This document shows, piece after piece, positions 11,199 through 22,665 of a stretch of DNA of 64,000 bases (within the stretch, counting starts at the first letter, position 1; each line of letters starts with the position of its first letter). The notes beneath the pieces are model-generated. The model saw only the letters and a program-made list of their open reading frames with translations. It was not told the origin of the DNA and ran no database searches. Location: positions 7,953,134-8,017,133 of the forward strand of contig OY986965.1 of NCBI GenBank assembly GCA_963920575.1, written 5' to 3'. The DNA is from Narthecium ossifragum. Its lineage: Eukaryota; Streptophyta; Magnoliopsida; Dioscoreales; Nartheciaceae. The translations under genes and the position numbers were made by a program.

Positions 11199-13512
11199 TT
11201 ACCTTTTTAAGTCTTCGGCAGGTGGTGCCGAGATTGTTTGGGTCGCAAGGGTTTTGTCAGGCATTTTGGGCTGTCTCTTGGAAGCAGGGAGGGAGAAGCC
11301 GTCGTTACTTGTCGGAGCAGATCCGACATGAACGACTACCCCCCGCTCTTTTGTGCTCCATCGTGTAGCTTCTTTTGGGTTGAAGACTTCATGGGCTGGG
11401 GATGGAAACATCATCGTCTGTCGAGACAGGCTCATTGCGAATAGTCGCCCCCGGACGCCTTTGCGGAGCTCCTAACTCGCTTTGTTCTTTGGCCACCTTC
11501 CACAGAGAGCGTGCGCGGCTTGCTTGTGGGAGCTTTGAGATCTTTAATTTGGTGGATGTGGGATCCGGCGGGAGAGTCCCCGGCACGTGAAATCGCTCTC
11601 GGACAGTTTTGTAGAACGTCTACCATCATTTGGTGATCCATCCGTTCAATCTCGTCGACGTCTTTGACTTGTTGTCTTTAGCGCCAGCTTCGGGGTGTGC
11701 ACGACTTGATCCGCTCCATCCCATTGATGTTTTTTCACTTGATGTCCTTGATGCCATCTTCCGTGTGCGTACAAGGTAGGTTTGTGACATCTTCTGTTTC
11801 TTCTCCTTGACGACCACAAGATCCAACTGAGGACGTTTTAGTGTTGCGCTTACTCCCGTGAGTAGCGACTTCATCTCCTCGCGAGGTCCGTTTACGGCTG
11901 CCCCCGGTTGTGTTTGCGGAGTACTTGATTTTATCCGGTGATCCGTCGAGTTCTTTAGCTTCATCTCCTCGGCAGCTTTCAGGCGCGTACGAGACTCTTT
12001 TGCAGCATTTCCAGCATTCTGACGGGCAGAGGATCCGGTCCAAGGGGTCTTAGCGTCGTATCCTCCTTGGCGCGCTGCGTGAGTTGTCATCTTTTTGCAG
12101 GGCCGCTATAATGACACCTTTGTTTGTGCACCAGTAGTAGTTGACACTTTTGCGCCGGAGGTTGCAGCAACTGGAGCAGTGAGCGAGACACTTGATGGCG
12201 TTGCGTGCATTGGGAAACCGTCGGTACCTATCGGAATGTCGAACCAAGGCCTTCGAAACCGATAGTCACGAACGCTTCCAAAAGTTACTTATGTCATATC
12301 CTCGACGTAACTCTGATGAGTCGGGTGTTTGGGCTCCGCATTCCTCCGTCGGCGTTCATACTCCGCTCGGAGTAACTGAACATAGCAGTACCAAACGTGG
12401 AGCGACGCCTCATCATTTCCTGTCGTGTGGAGGCCAATCCATGGTTTGTCACGGTACACCTCGTAATGGGCTTCGTAGTCAACCTTAGGGGCTGCCTGCA
12501 TTTTCGCAACAGATGGGTAGATTATTTTGGTTTTACCTTTCAGATCTTCGGCACATGGTGCAGAGATCGTCTGGATTGTAGAAGTTTTCTTGGCCACCAT
12601 GGGTCTTCTCTTGGAAATAACAAGGATAAAGCCATCTTCATCGGTCGGAACGGGTTCGACACGAATGACTGCCCTCGGATCCTCCTTTCGGATCTTTGGC
12701 GCATGGTGCAAAGATCGTCTGGATTGCAGAAGTTTTCTTGGCTACCATGGGTCTTCTCTTGGAAGTAACGAGAGCAAAGCCGTCGTCATCGGTCGAAACG
12801 GGTTCGACGCGAATGACTGCCCCCAGTTGTCCTTGCGGAACAAGCGTCTTTGATTGTTGGCTGCCACTGAGTGTGTGCACGGCTTGCTCATTGGAACTTC
12901 GGCATTCTTGGCTTGATGGGTGCGAGATCTGGCTGAGGAGCCCCCGACACCTGGATGATTTTGGGGAGTCTTAAACTTCACTTGGTGGCTCGAACCATTT
13001 GACGGCGCCGGCATCTTTGGTTTGACATTTTCAGTTGCTCCTGGGTAAACACGAGATCCATTTGCGACCATCTTGCTTTTGCCAGATCCAATTGAGGGAA
13101 CTTCATCGTTATGCTTCCTTCGACGAACCTGGAGCCCGTCTTGGCGAGTCACCATCTCTTCATGAGGTCCTACGATAGTCTTCGCTTTTGTGTCGAAAGT
13201 AGCTGCTCCTGGTTAAACACGAGATCCATTTGCGACCGTCTTACTTTTGCCAGATCCAACTGAGGGAGCTTCATCATTATGCTTCCTTCGACGAACCTGG
13301 AGCCCATCTTGGCGAGTCACCATCTTCTCATGAGATCCCACGATAGTCTTCGCTTGTGCATCGGAGGTAGCTGCTCCTGGAGTGGTGAAGGAAACTTTTG
13401 ATGGCGTCGTCGGCATTGGAAGGCCGTCGCTTCCAATCGGGATGTCAAACGAGAGGTCGCCAAAGCGAATAGTGACAAACGCTTCAACAGTCGCCTGCAC
13501 CATATCCTTCAT
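11199..13512 (-). pseudogene. Degenerate, internally duplicated 5' ORF region of the Tat-like element
   Basis: Several minus-strand ORFs downstream of the PBS (13213-13512, 12742-13155, 12289-12711, 11626-12090 and 11199-11435) share recurring peptide phrases. One is EPVSTDDDGF followed by SKRRPMVAKK and IQTISAPCAEDLK, present at least three times. One repeat pair is about 168 bp apart and in frame (13046 and 13214). Another is about 148 bp apart and shifts frame (12546 and 12694). The position fits the extra ORF that some Tat/Ogre elements carry before gag. It cannot be translated as one protein because of stops and frameshifts, and I recognise no catalytic domain. Confidence 0.5.
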
Positions 13513-13650
13513 TTAAGAAGTTAGACTTTTCAAGATGTAAGAGTATATATGTATTTTTATTTTTTTATTTTGATGATTTGTTTTTTCATCATCATTTTCT
13601 TTTCTTTTCTTCTTGTTTTTTTTTTGGATCTAGAGATGGGAGGTAAGGTG

Positions 13651-13670
13651 TGGTCCCACCGGGCGTGCCA
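13651..13670 (-). other. Primer binding site
   Basis: In element sense, a five-base spacer after the 5' LTR is followed by TGGCACGCCCGGTGGGACC. The opening TGG is complementary to a tRNA CCA end. This is the style of PBS seen in many plant Tat-lineage elements. I could not identify the tRNA with certainty. Confidence 0.7.
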
Positions 13671-13675
13671 GATTT

Positions 13676-16601
13676 TGTTCGTGGATAAAACGTCGATCTC
13701 GTTGGGACGAGATCTCTATTTTATTTCCGAGCAAATCATATTTTAATTTCATTTCATGAAATTGTAGGCACCACACCCCTGGATTTGCCGATCGTCAAGT
13801 CGGCAGATCCATCATTTACATCCCGTAGGGAACACCTCCGATTCTAGATCCAATAATATAAAGTATTTTTCATAACAAAAGAAAAATAAAATGAAAAGGA
13901 AATGAATGACGTGAGGCCATGGACCAACACGTTCATTGCCATGCAGGATATTGTTGGAGCTTCGTCGCCGGATCTTCGAGACTGCCGGAGCTGAGGAATG
14001 CCATCCAGAGGGACCAGATCTCCGTCACCGTGGGAGAACAGCAGCTGGACTTGATGAAGTCGGCTGGAGCTAGAGAAGTGTAGACGCCGGCTGGAACAGG
14101 GGACGTGCGGCGAGCAGCAGGGAGCAGCAGATGTGCGGCGAACGGCCGGGGATGAAGCTTGTGTCGCCGGCTCGGGCTTTGAGAGACGACGGTGGATATT
14201 CTTCTTTAGAGTGGGTTTGAGCCCCTGCGTCGCCGGACCGTCGGGAAGATGGGAAGCGTCAGCTGGAACAGGGGAAGCAGGGGAGGCGTCGTTCTTTGAA
14301 GCCGTTGGAGATGAGAGAGTGCTTGGATCTGATCTCCGTCGCCGTCGCCATCAAGGAAGCTGACTGGAGTGCCTCGCTGGAGGTCTGGGCCGAGCGGAGG
14401 GATGGAGCTTGTGTCGTAGGACCGGCGAAGCTTCTTACAGCGGCAACCCAATGACTTGAGCTTTGGATGGGTTCCGGCTGCGTCGACGGGATCGGCGTCT
14501 TCCGGTGGTGCACAACCTCAAGCCGTCAACAGGACCTCTCCGTCTTCAAGCCTCCAAGCTCTTATCGTCTCCGACGTGGGCGTCTCGGCAGGGCTTCGCC
14601 ATCTATCTCCAGACGTCTCTCACAACCTCCCAGCAGAGCCTTCACGCCATCTTTGCCGCCGGAGCTTCTAAGTCCGTTGGGCATGGAAGAGTTGTTGCCG
14701 TCCAACGGATCCGACCTCCGTGGTCGTGGGAGGACGTTGATGAAGTCGGTTTGGAACTGGGGAATGCACCAGCTTGAACAGAGGATTGCACCGGCTAGAA
14801 GGAAGATGACGAGTTCTTTAAGTTTAACCGACTGGAACAGGGACGACGCTGATGGGTTCCGGCTATCCGACGAGCTCCTTGGGCTGGATCAGGGACGATG
14901 GTGACGATGGGTTCCGGCTATCCGACGAGCTCCTTGGGCTGGATCGACGCCGATGGGTTCTCCTGGCTGGGCGACGACGACGACCTGGGGCTGGCCCTAG
15001 GCCAGTGACGGCGATGGGTTACTTCCTCTGCGTCCAAGCTTTCTCTTCTTCTTTCTTTCTCTGTTTTCTTCCTCTACTCCTTCTGGATGCTCTTTGTCTT
15101 CAAAGCCGCCGGGAGGGAGAGAGCCTTGGCTCGATCTCCGTCGCTGGCGAGGAATCAAGCTGGAGCAGCTTTGCTGGAGGTCTAAGCCGCGGGGCGAGCA
15201 GGAGAGTGAAGCTTGAGCCGCAGGATCGACGAGCCTCCTACAGCGTCGACCCAGAGACGCGAGCGTCTCGATGGGTTCCGGCTGTGTTGGCTGGATCTAC
15301 GTCGTCCGGTGGTGCGCAACGTTGGAGCATCTCTAGAACCTCTTCGTCTTCAAGCCTCCGAGCACTCTTCGGAAGATATGAACCTCTTGACAAGAACTCG
15401 GCTTCTTCCTCTGGCCTTCCACCGTTTTCTTCAACCAGTCTTCAGCACCTCCTTCAACAGCCTTCTTTCGGGTGTCTTGCGCAGCCTCCCGGCGTTTCCA
15501 AGAGCCTTCACGCCATCCCCCTTGCCAGCCTTCACCCTCCTCCTTTTATAGCCACGAGAGGTGATCTTAATATGGGATGGAGAATCCTGATTAAGGGATA
15601 CTAATTGATGCTAATCCTTTTATATAAGGATAGCTCATATAATCCCACCATATTTAGAGATGCTGATTTTATTTTTATTTTTTATATGGTCTGAGAATGC
15701 AATCCAACCATAATTGAATATGCTGATTTCTCATATGGTATGATATATATGATTTGGTTGATTTTATATGGGTAGATATTTTGTTTTGAAATTCAAATGT
15801 TCAGATTTGAATTATTCGAATCTTTGTCGAATTATTCAGATATTTGAAATGCCTTATTTAAATTTTAATTTTTATATTTCATATAATACTTTGGAAAATT
15901 TACTGAAATATCCCCGGGCAAGCCAGGTGTAAATTACCAAAATATCCTTTTTATCGGCCATATATTTTGGACCGAAATGTCCCCGGCGCAGATGAAATAT
16001 CTCTGTTCCGGATTTTCATACCCCTGAAGGTGTGAAATGACTAAAATGCCCATTGGGGTTAAATGACCAAAATACCCTTTCGATTTGGTTATTTAAGCGC
16101 GACGCATGGCGACGCGATTTCTGTGCGTGTCGTGGACACGTGCGCGCATTATGTGGTGCGCGTATATTTTTTGCCGGGACTTAGGCCAAATTGAAGTCGG
16201 GTATTTGTTTGGGTTTATTTGAATTTTCGGATTTTTCTCTTATTTATTTCAGGGAATTTTCTGTAATTTCCCAGGTGTGGTGGAAAATTACCAAAACGTC
16301 CCTATATTTACACAGCTTATTTAGGATGCCATCAAAGCTATGTAAGGGCTATTTTGGAGTGTAGTGGGAATTTTAGACATGCAATTTGGTCTAAATTCCC
16401 AAAATACCCTTGGATGGGTAAAATTACCAAAATACCCTTATTCTTCCGGTTTGTATAGGATGCCGTCAAAACCGGGGATATGTAGGAGATTTGGATGGAC
16501 TCGACTGTGTACGAGCCAATTTTGGTTTGATGCGTGCGGATTCAGCCCGGGGACTTCTGCAAATGTAGTCGACTTAGCCTTAGCTAAAATTGATGTCGGC
16601 A
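13676..16601 (-). repeat. 5' LTR of the Tat-like element
   Basis: This 2926-bp copy of the LTR ends GATGTCGGCA on the plus strand and begins TGTTCGTGG at 13676. It is slightly shorter than the 3' LTR because of small indels, for example near 15750-15800. As the upstream LTR in element sense, it should hold the active promoter. Confidence 0.9.
15541..15550 (-). promoter_or_regulatory. TATA box candidate of the retrotransposon promoter
   Basis: On the minus strand the sequence is GGCTATAAAAGGAGGAGG, a strong TATA box inside the 5' LTR. It is followed downstream in element sense by a C/T/G-rich leader. The same motif lies at 3571-3578 in the other LTR. Transcription start is inferred only. Confidence 0.55.
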
Positions 16602-16606
16602 ATGAG
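16602..16606. repeat. Target-site duplication, right copy (ATGAG)
   Basis: Exact match to 1695-1699. It directly follows the terminal CA of the right LTR. Confidence 0.9.
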
Positions 16607-16787
16607 ACGAATGAGAAATGAGCTGAATTTGGTGATTCTATGAGTTTTGATTCTGTTGTTTGGCTAGTCTGTATGGAATGAGCTGAATTTGTTGATTCTG
16701 TCGTTTGGTTTGTCTAGTATGAATGAGCTGAATTTGCTGATTCTGTGAAATCTAGTGTTTGATTCATAAATCTCTGAATTATACCTA
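16607..16787. repeat. Short degenerate direct repeats flanking the insertion
   Basis: The phrase aatgagctgaatttg followed by tgattctgt recurs at about 16616, 16676 and 16723. It resembles the sequence left of the retrotransposon at 1670-1699. It is best read as subterminal repeats of the interrupted host element. Confidence 0.5.
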
Positions 16788-16963
16788 GGGTGTGTTTGGT
16801 GTACCCCCATCCCGCTGAATCCGCGGGATGGGGGATTCGCAGGTTTGGTGCCAGCGCGGATACCGCGTGGATTCCGGAAATCAGGATCCGCCCTGAGGCG
16901 GATTTGGAATCCGCTCCGATGGATTTCGCGGATCCCGCGGATCCGCCGGAGCCAAACACACCC
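16788..16963. mobile_element. PIF/Harbinger-like MITE (176 bp)
   Basis: Terminal inverted repeats GGGTGTGTTTGG and CCAAACACACCC match over 12 bases. They are flanked by CTA on both sides (16785-16787 and 16964-16966), a 3-bp target duplication typical of the superfamily. The interior is GC-rich and partly self-complementary, with several GGATCCGC and GCGGATT phrases. There is no coding capacity. Confidence 0.8.
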
Positions 16964-17374
16964 CTAGTGAATTTTGATAGCATGTTAATAATAAAGATTT
17001 TGATTTTCTTCAAATGAAAACTTGTTTTCTTTTATAATAATGACAATACCCACGAGACATAAATAATTTTCAACTTTTACTTATGCATTGATCTTTTGTC
17101 CTTATAACTCGACAAAATTATTACAAACTAAAAAATCTTCAAAATAGTACAAATATTATAAATTATAAAAAATCTAAGTCTTACAGTAATTAATTAGTTG
17201 AAAATTGCTGGCGTCTAATTTGTAACCAAGTCACCCAAGAGGGCCAAGACTCCATGGACAACCCAAACCCCAGCCCTCACCTCTCCGAGTACTCCTCCGC
17301 CCACCACCACCAACGGCCCCGTTCTACAAAACCAGCTCCGTCTCCAACTATAGCTACGTCCATCTCCACACTGA

Positions 17375-17839
17375 CTATCGCTCCTCGCCCCCGATGGTGT
17401 TGTGGTCGTTGGCTTCGTGGGAAGCAGAGCCTCCATTGACACCACCCATCTCATCAAAAAACAGAGCATCACCGGCGACGAAACAGAGCATGACCTTGAG
17501 ATCGTCCTCCACCGCGAAGGCAAACTCATCGTCCGACGCTGGCCACCACACCTTGATCCACTGTTCCTGGAGCCCAGCATTCGTCGTACAGTAGTGCACC
17601 CGCTTCTCGCCATGGGACCAACCGAACCCATTGATTAGCTGCAAGATCCGGTGGGATCGATCGAGCTTGCTGTCGAGATCAGCGCCAGGGCCCGCGGATC
17701 TAGCGGGGAGGGGGAAGGGGTCAACGAAGATGTGGAGGTGGACGAGATCGTCGGCGTCGTCAGCAGCAGCGAGGGAGCGGAGGCAGCGGCGGATGGAGGC
17801 GGCGCGGTCGGTGGCGAGGAGGAAGAAACCCACGCACAA
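17375..17839 (-). pseudogene. Fragment of a plant glycosyltransferase-like gene
   Basis: The minus-strand frame reads FLLATDRAASIRRCLRSLAA, then LHIFVDPF, GFGWSHGEKRVHY, GLQEQWIKVWWP and DDEFAFAVEDDLK. I recognise this as the N-terminal part of a plant nucleotide-diphospho-sugar transferase-like protein. EDD resembles the acidic metal-binding motif of such folds. After VEDDLK the homology stops and the reading continues into unrelated sequence. The rest of the enzyme is absent and there is no plausible downstream exon. It looks like a gene piece captured by, or stranded in, the surrounding transposon. The exact family is not certain. Confidence 0.6.
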
Positions 17840-18646
17840 GGGACGCTCGAGATCTCGGCCAGCTAAGGTGGAGGAATGCTCGGGGTTTAGGATGAGGAGA
17901 TCTCGGTTGGAATGAGAGATCGGATTCCAAATGGGATGAGGAACGGCGTCTACTCAAATCGAGCGGACGCCACGATTCCTAATATTTGGAATGGGAGGGT
18001 GGTCGGTTCTGTGAATTCCAAATGACATTGCAAGCTAAACATAAGAATAGGCTGAACGTGGAATCCGCTCATTCCCCATTTTATCTAATCCATCCCATAC
18101 CATGTCATCCAAAAACACTCTAGGAGAAGGAGAATGGGTGCCCCGGCCGATGAGAGAAGGAGAAAGGGGGAAGTCTTTGACGGGTCGAAACCTTTAACGG
18201 GTCTATCGGTGGTTGGGATTGATCGCCTAAGCCCTAAAGCTAACATCTTGCCATATTACACTAAAATCTTGATCATTGCCGTATCCAGCATCCCTGTCAG
18301 AAACTACGGTTGCAGGAGGCCCATGCGCACGTTAACTTACGTTAGCAGCGTCAGCGGCAGGTAACGTGCCCGTCCCACCTTGCGCCGATCCCACGCGGCA
18401 CTCATGCACACACGCTTTACGTTAGCAGTACTCAGCCCTCCCCCACTTCTTGTTTTTTCCGCCTTTTTAAATTCCTCCGGCCCGTCCTACTCCATCTCCT
18501 CCGACATCAAACTCGCCGCCGGTAGCCGATAGCCGATACCGGTCCTGGGAACGGCTGGGCCCGCCCAAAGATGCGGTTCGGCAAGGTCGACCAACACCAC
18601 CGTGCATCACGTGAGGACGAAGCCCCGGCTGCCGTTCCCCGTGACA
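17840..18646. other. Upstream region of the kinase gene
   Basis: The left part (to 18119) belongs to the putative Harbinger-like element. From 18120 to 18646 there is GC-rich sequence that should contain the promoter and 5' UTR of the kinase gene. An in-frame stop (TAG at 18530-18532) precedes the coding frame, and no in-frame ATG occurs between it and 18647. No clear TATA box was identified. Confidence 0.45.
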
Positions 18647-21600
18647 ATGCCTCAAGGCTGGCGCGCCAGCGCCTCTCACAACTACCAGCCTCCCTTTGAT
18701 CACGGGAAGCATCCCGCCCCCCTTCTCGATACATATAATGATCAGCAATATCACCCACGCATCTCTCCCATGAGGCACCTCATCGATTGGGGCAAGCTCG
18801 GCGCCGGTGGCGGCAGTGATGTTCGTTGGGCGTGTCGTCCCTACGCGTGCGATGAGTTCCAGCGCCCTCTGCTAGTGCCGGAAGGACACGATCCCGGTGT
18901 CATGATCATCCGGCAGGACCGGCCACTGCAGAGGCCGCCGAGCGGCGGTGAAGCCAGCGGCAGCAGCTATGGAGGGAGCCTGTTCTCCGATGGCAATTTG
19001 ATGCTCTCGACGACCACCACCACCGCCGATAACAACACTGAGGGAAATAATAGCTCCAACTTGTTTGCGGTGGGAAGGGGGCATTCCTATTACGGGGAGG
19101 AGCAGGTGAAGGATGGGGTGGCACTGGGGCGGAGGAATTGGGCACAGAGGGCGCGAGAGAGCTACTACCTCCAGCTCACTCTGGCCGCCCGTCTCTCCTC
19201 CCACGCCTTCATGGCCACCGACCATCCCCACGTATTGCACGAAAGCACAACCCAGATATGTGGCGTCTCGTCGGAAGCCGATGCTGTGGCTTACCGTCTA
19301 TGGGTATGCCTTCTTTTCCTTGCAATTTGTCCCATTGACCGTATCAATTTAGGAGCTTTCACATTCTTGTTTCAAGTTTTTCTAATTAATCGCTTAGGTT
19401 GCACTCCAATTGCATAACCATAATTAATCTATGAGTTTCAGTAGTTTCTTAATGTTGACCGTATGCATCCACAGGTTAACGGCTACTTATCATTCTCTGA
19501 TAAGATTACCAATGGCTTCTATAGTATTCTGGGCATGGACCCTTATCTATGGGCTATGTGCAACAATTCTGAGGGAGGAAGAAAGATGCCTAGTTTGTCA
19601 GCACTCAGGGCGATTGATCCTTGTGAATCTTCATTGGAAGTTGTCGTTGTGGATGGAGAAAATGATTCAAGCCTAAGGAGGCTTGAGGAGAAAGCCTCAG
19701 GGCTTGCTTGCGCAGAAGGGATGACCATGGAATTAGTAAAGAAACTTGCTAGACTTGTTTCTGACCAGATGGGGTATGTACAAGTACAAGACTTCCTTTA
19801 TATTTAGTCAAATTCACTTGGCATTAATTACTTTGGTTACCTGTTGAATATGATGAGTACATTCTTTGGAGTGTGAAGGGGTGCATTTGAAATGGAGCAG
19901 GGAGATCTTTATAGACAATGGAAAGCATGTAGCAAACAATTGAGAAGAAGTTATCAATGCATTGCGGTTCCCATTGGCTGCTTGTCCAAAGGACTTTGTC
20001 GGCATCGTGCCATTCTATTTAAGGTAACCTTTTCTCTTATTGAATTAATGCTGGTATCGCGTTCTTGTCACTTTTATAAACAGCGAATTGGTTACATGTC
20101 ATAGGAATTGATTGATCCATATATGAGGTGTCTAATTAACATCGATCCGTTGTTAAACTAGAACTATTCCTAGCTAGCTAGCTGTGTCTCCTGTAGATAT
20201 ATTCCAATGCTGATATTGGTGCAGGTTCTGTCCTTAATTAGTGGCCTGTCGTCCCAACTTCATGCATGATTGAACGTTAGGATGATTTTTTAGCTCCACC
20301 ATTTGTACATGGTTGATTTGCATTATAAAACTGTGACTTTGGGATTAAGCTATTTGCAAGAGGTTTTTAAGGAGAATTCTCTGAATCATCATCTGTTAAA
20401 ATACTGACTACTTTGTATGCAGGAATTAGCTGATTTCATTAGTTTGCCATGCCGGATTGCTCAAGGTTGCAAGTACTGTGCATCAGGGCATCCTTCCTCT
20501 TGTCTTGTCAAAATCGATGATGGGATGCACATATTGAGGTTTTTGCCCTTTTTAAGTTCGATTTTTGTAATGTCCACCAGTTCTTTCATTTTATGTGCTA
20601 CATTTTAGTTCAAGGTTAAGCGTGTTACCAAGGAAATAAAATGTAACAACGTCAAAATATGCAGGCTTTGCTTGCTCTTGTTGCTATTTTTTATATTCAT
20701 GAACGTCAATGAAAGAGCTAATATGAGCCAAGGATTACCATGCCGAATAGCTAAAATTCGATCGAGTATATATCCTCTCCTCTATTCTTTGCCTGCCGAA
20801 TGCTGTGACGGCAGGCAACCTTCTCCTTTTCAGAGATGGAGAATAAGGGAGGGGGATGTGAGCAGCAGCTTAATGTGTTGGTCGGCTCATGGGTGTGTTG
20901 GAGATTTTCAGGTTGAGGCCCATATACCCACTAGCACGACAAAACCCTCTTTCTTCTGCCTTGTACCTCCTACTAACTAGCCTTCAATGGATGCTGGTGG
21001 TCATTATTATTTTGACTCGTAAATTTTTTGGGTGAGCACGTTATATCATGTTGATCGACATCCTGTGTGCCCTCTCTTATTTTTCGTTTGCAGGGAATAT
21101 GTTGTAGATCTGATGGGGGATCCAGGAAACATTCAGGATCCAGATTCATCCATCAATGGCCACTTACTTTCCTCGGTACCTTCTCCATTTCAAGTATCTA
21201 ATATTGGAGGAAACCATAATTCAAGTGCTGGATTGGGCCAAGTGCTAATCCAACAAGAGATGCGTACTGCTCTTGTTGTCGATTCCCATAATACTGGTAA
21301 TTTTTTAGGTGTTTTGCTATTCTCATTTTTGTCTTGGCAACAACTTAAGTCTATGTTACCTGCAACAATCTTTTAAGGGATTTTTGCATTTTGCCACCCT
21401 ACACTTTCCTAGAATTGCACTTTGGGACCACTAGGTTTGGGATTTGTAATTCGATACCACCAAGTTATAAACTAAGTGAAATTTAGGTCTGACCCCCCTA
21501 CTCCGTTACTATAATTTGACGGGAAACCGCTCATGTGCATGCACTTGAGCAATTTTGCACCCGTTTCCCGCCACTGAATATGCTATTCTCCCCGACATAA

Positions 21601-22047
21601 CCCCCTTCCCTCCCGGCGACACGGAGGCCGGCGCGAGGATGATGGCGACAGCAAGGAGGCCAGTGCGAATGAGGAAGGGAGGAGAAAAAGTGGAGAGAAA
21701 GTGGAGGAGTGAGGGAAGGGGAGTTGGTCCTTATAGGGGCGGAGGAGGAGGAGTCCGGATAGGAAAGAGAGGTCGGCGGTGGAGTTTGAGTGGAGGTGGG
21801 AGAAGGGAGGAAGAATGAGGCGGTGGAGGGTGGAGTTGAGGTAGGAGTAGGAGAAGGGGGAGAGTGTGGTTGGAAGGGGGGTAGGAATAGAGGATAGAGT
21901 GAGGAGGAGAAGGGAGGAAGAGAGGCGGCGACTGGTGAGGTAGTGTCAGGCGACGGCTGGCACTAGTGGCGGCATGAAGCCATAGCATGTTGCCGGAGGG
22001 GCACTGCTACCATGAACGGTGCGGGAGAGCGGGGAAGAGTTAGGCCT

Positions 22048-22097
<50 letters not shown>

Positions 22098-22599
22098 GGA
22101 GGGAGGGAGGGAGGGGGAGAGAAAGGGGAGAGCTGGGTCCGTCGCGGCGACAGGGGCCGTGGGACGGCAATGGAGTCGTGTCATCTCTAGGATGGTGGCG
22201 GCACTAGCCGAACAACGGTGAGGCCGCTCGGTTAAGAGGGCTGCGGGCGGCGACTTGGAGGCTGACACCGATGTCGAGCTCCGATGAGGAGCGAGGACGA
22301 GGGAGAGAGAGACCGGAGTAGGGAAAAAAGGAGGGAGAGCGAGACCGGAGTAGGAAAAAAGGAGGGAGAGAGAGACCGGAGTACGGAAAAAAGGAGAGAG
22401 AGAGCGGAGAAAGAGAGGGAAGGCGGGTTGTCACACCCCGACCCAGAAAACCCATCCGGTCCGGGACGTAAGGGTTCCAAATCTACTCAATCCATTTGTG
22501 ACGCATTTATAATAAGAAAATATCTAAATTAAACAATTGATATAGGTCAATTTATAATCTCTAAAATAAGACAAAATTATGATACATTTGATCCTCAAA

Positions 22600-22665
<66 letters not shown>

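Larger units (their letters stand above)
1700..16601 (-). mobile_element. Complete but apparently non-autonomous Ty3/gypsy (Tat-like) LTR retrotransposon
   Basis: Two direct repeats of about 2.9 kb (1700-4644 and 13676-16601) flank a 9.0-kb interior. The 5-bp target duplication ATGAG is exact on both sides (1695-1699 and 16602-16606). The PBS and polypurine tract place the element on the minus strand, with its 5' LTR at the right. The interior holds only broken fragments of gag and reverse transcriptase, and these are in reversed order. It also has several tandem duplications and no intact gag-pol. That resembles a large retrotransposon derivative mobilised in trans. The LTRs differ by roughly one or two changes per 100 bases by eye, so insertion was fairly recent. 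The Tat assignment rests on the PBS/PPT style and on the gag and RT remnants. Confidence 0.9.
1639..18119. mobile_element. Putative PIF/Harbinger-like element, interrupted by the LTR retrotransposon
   Basis: The left end reads CTA then GGGGTGCATTTGG. The right end, on the opposite strand, reads CTA then AGTGTTTTTGG. This suggests diverged terminal inverted repeats next to a 3-bp CTA target duplication. Both ends carry GAATGAG-type subterminal motifs. Without the 14.9-kb LTR element inserted at 1700 and the small MITE at 16788, the host element would be about 1.4 kb. It would enclose a glycosyltransferase gene fragment. The termini match imperfectly, so this is an inference. Confidence 0.4.

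Noticed and set aside
18602..18646. Upstream extension of the kinase reading frame from 18602
   Set aside because: The codon at 18602 is GTG. The first in-frame ATG after the upstream stop is at 18647.
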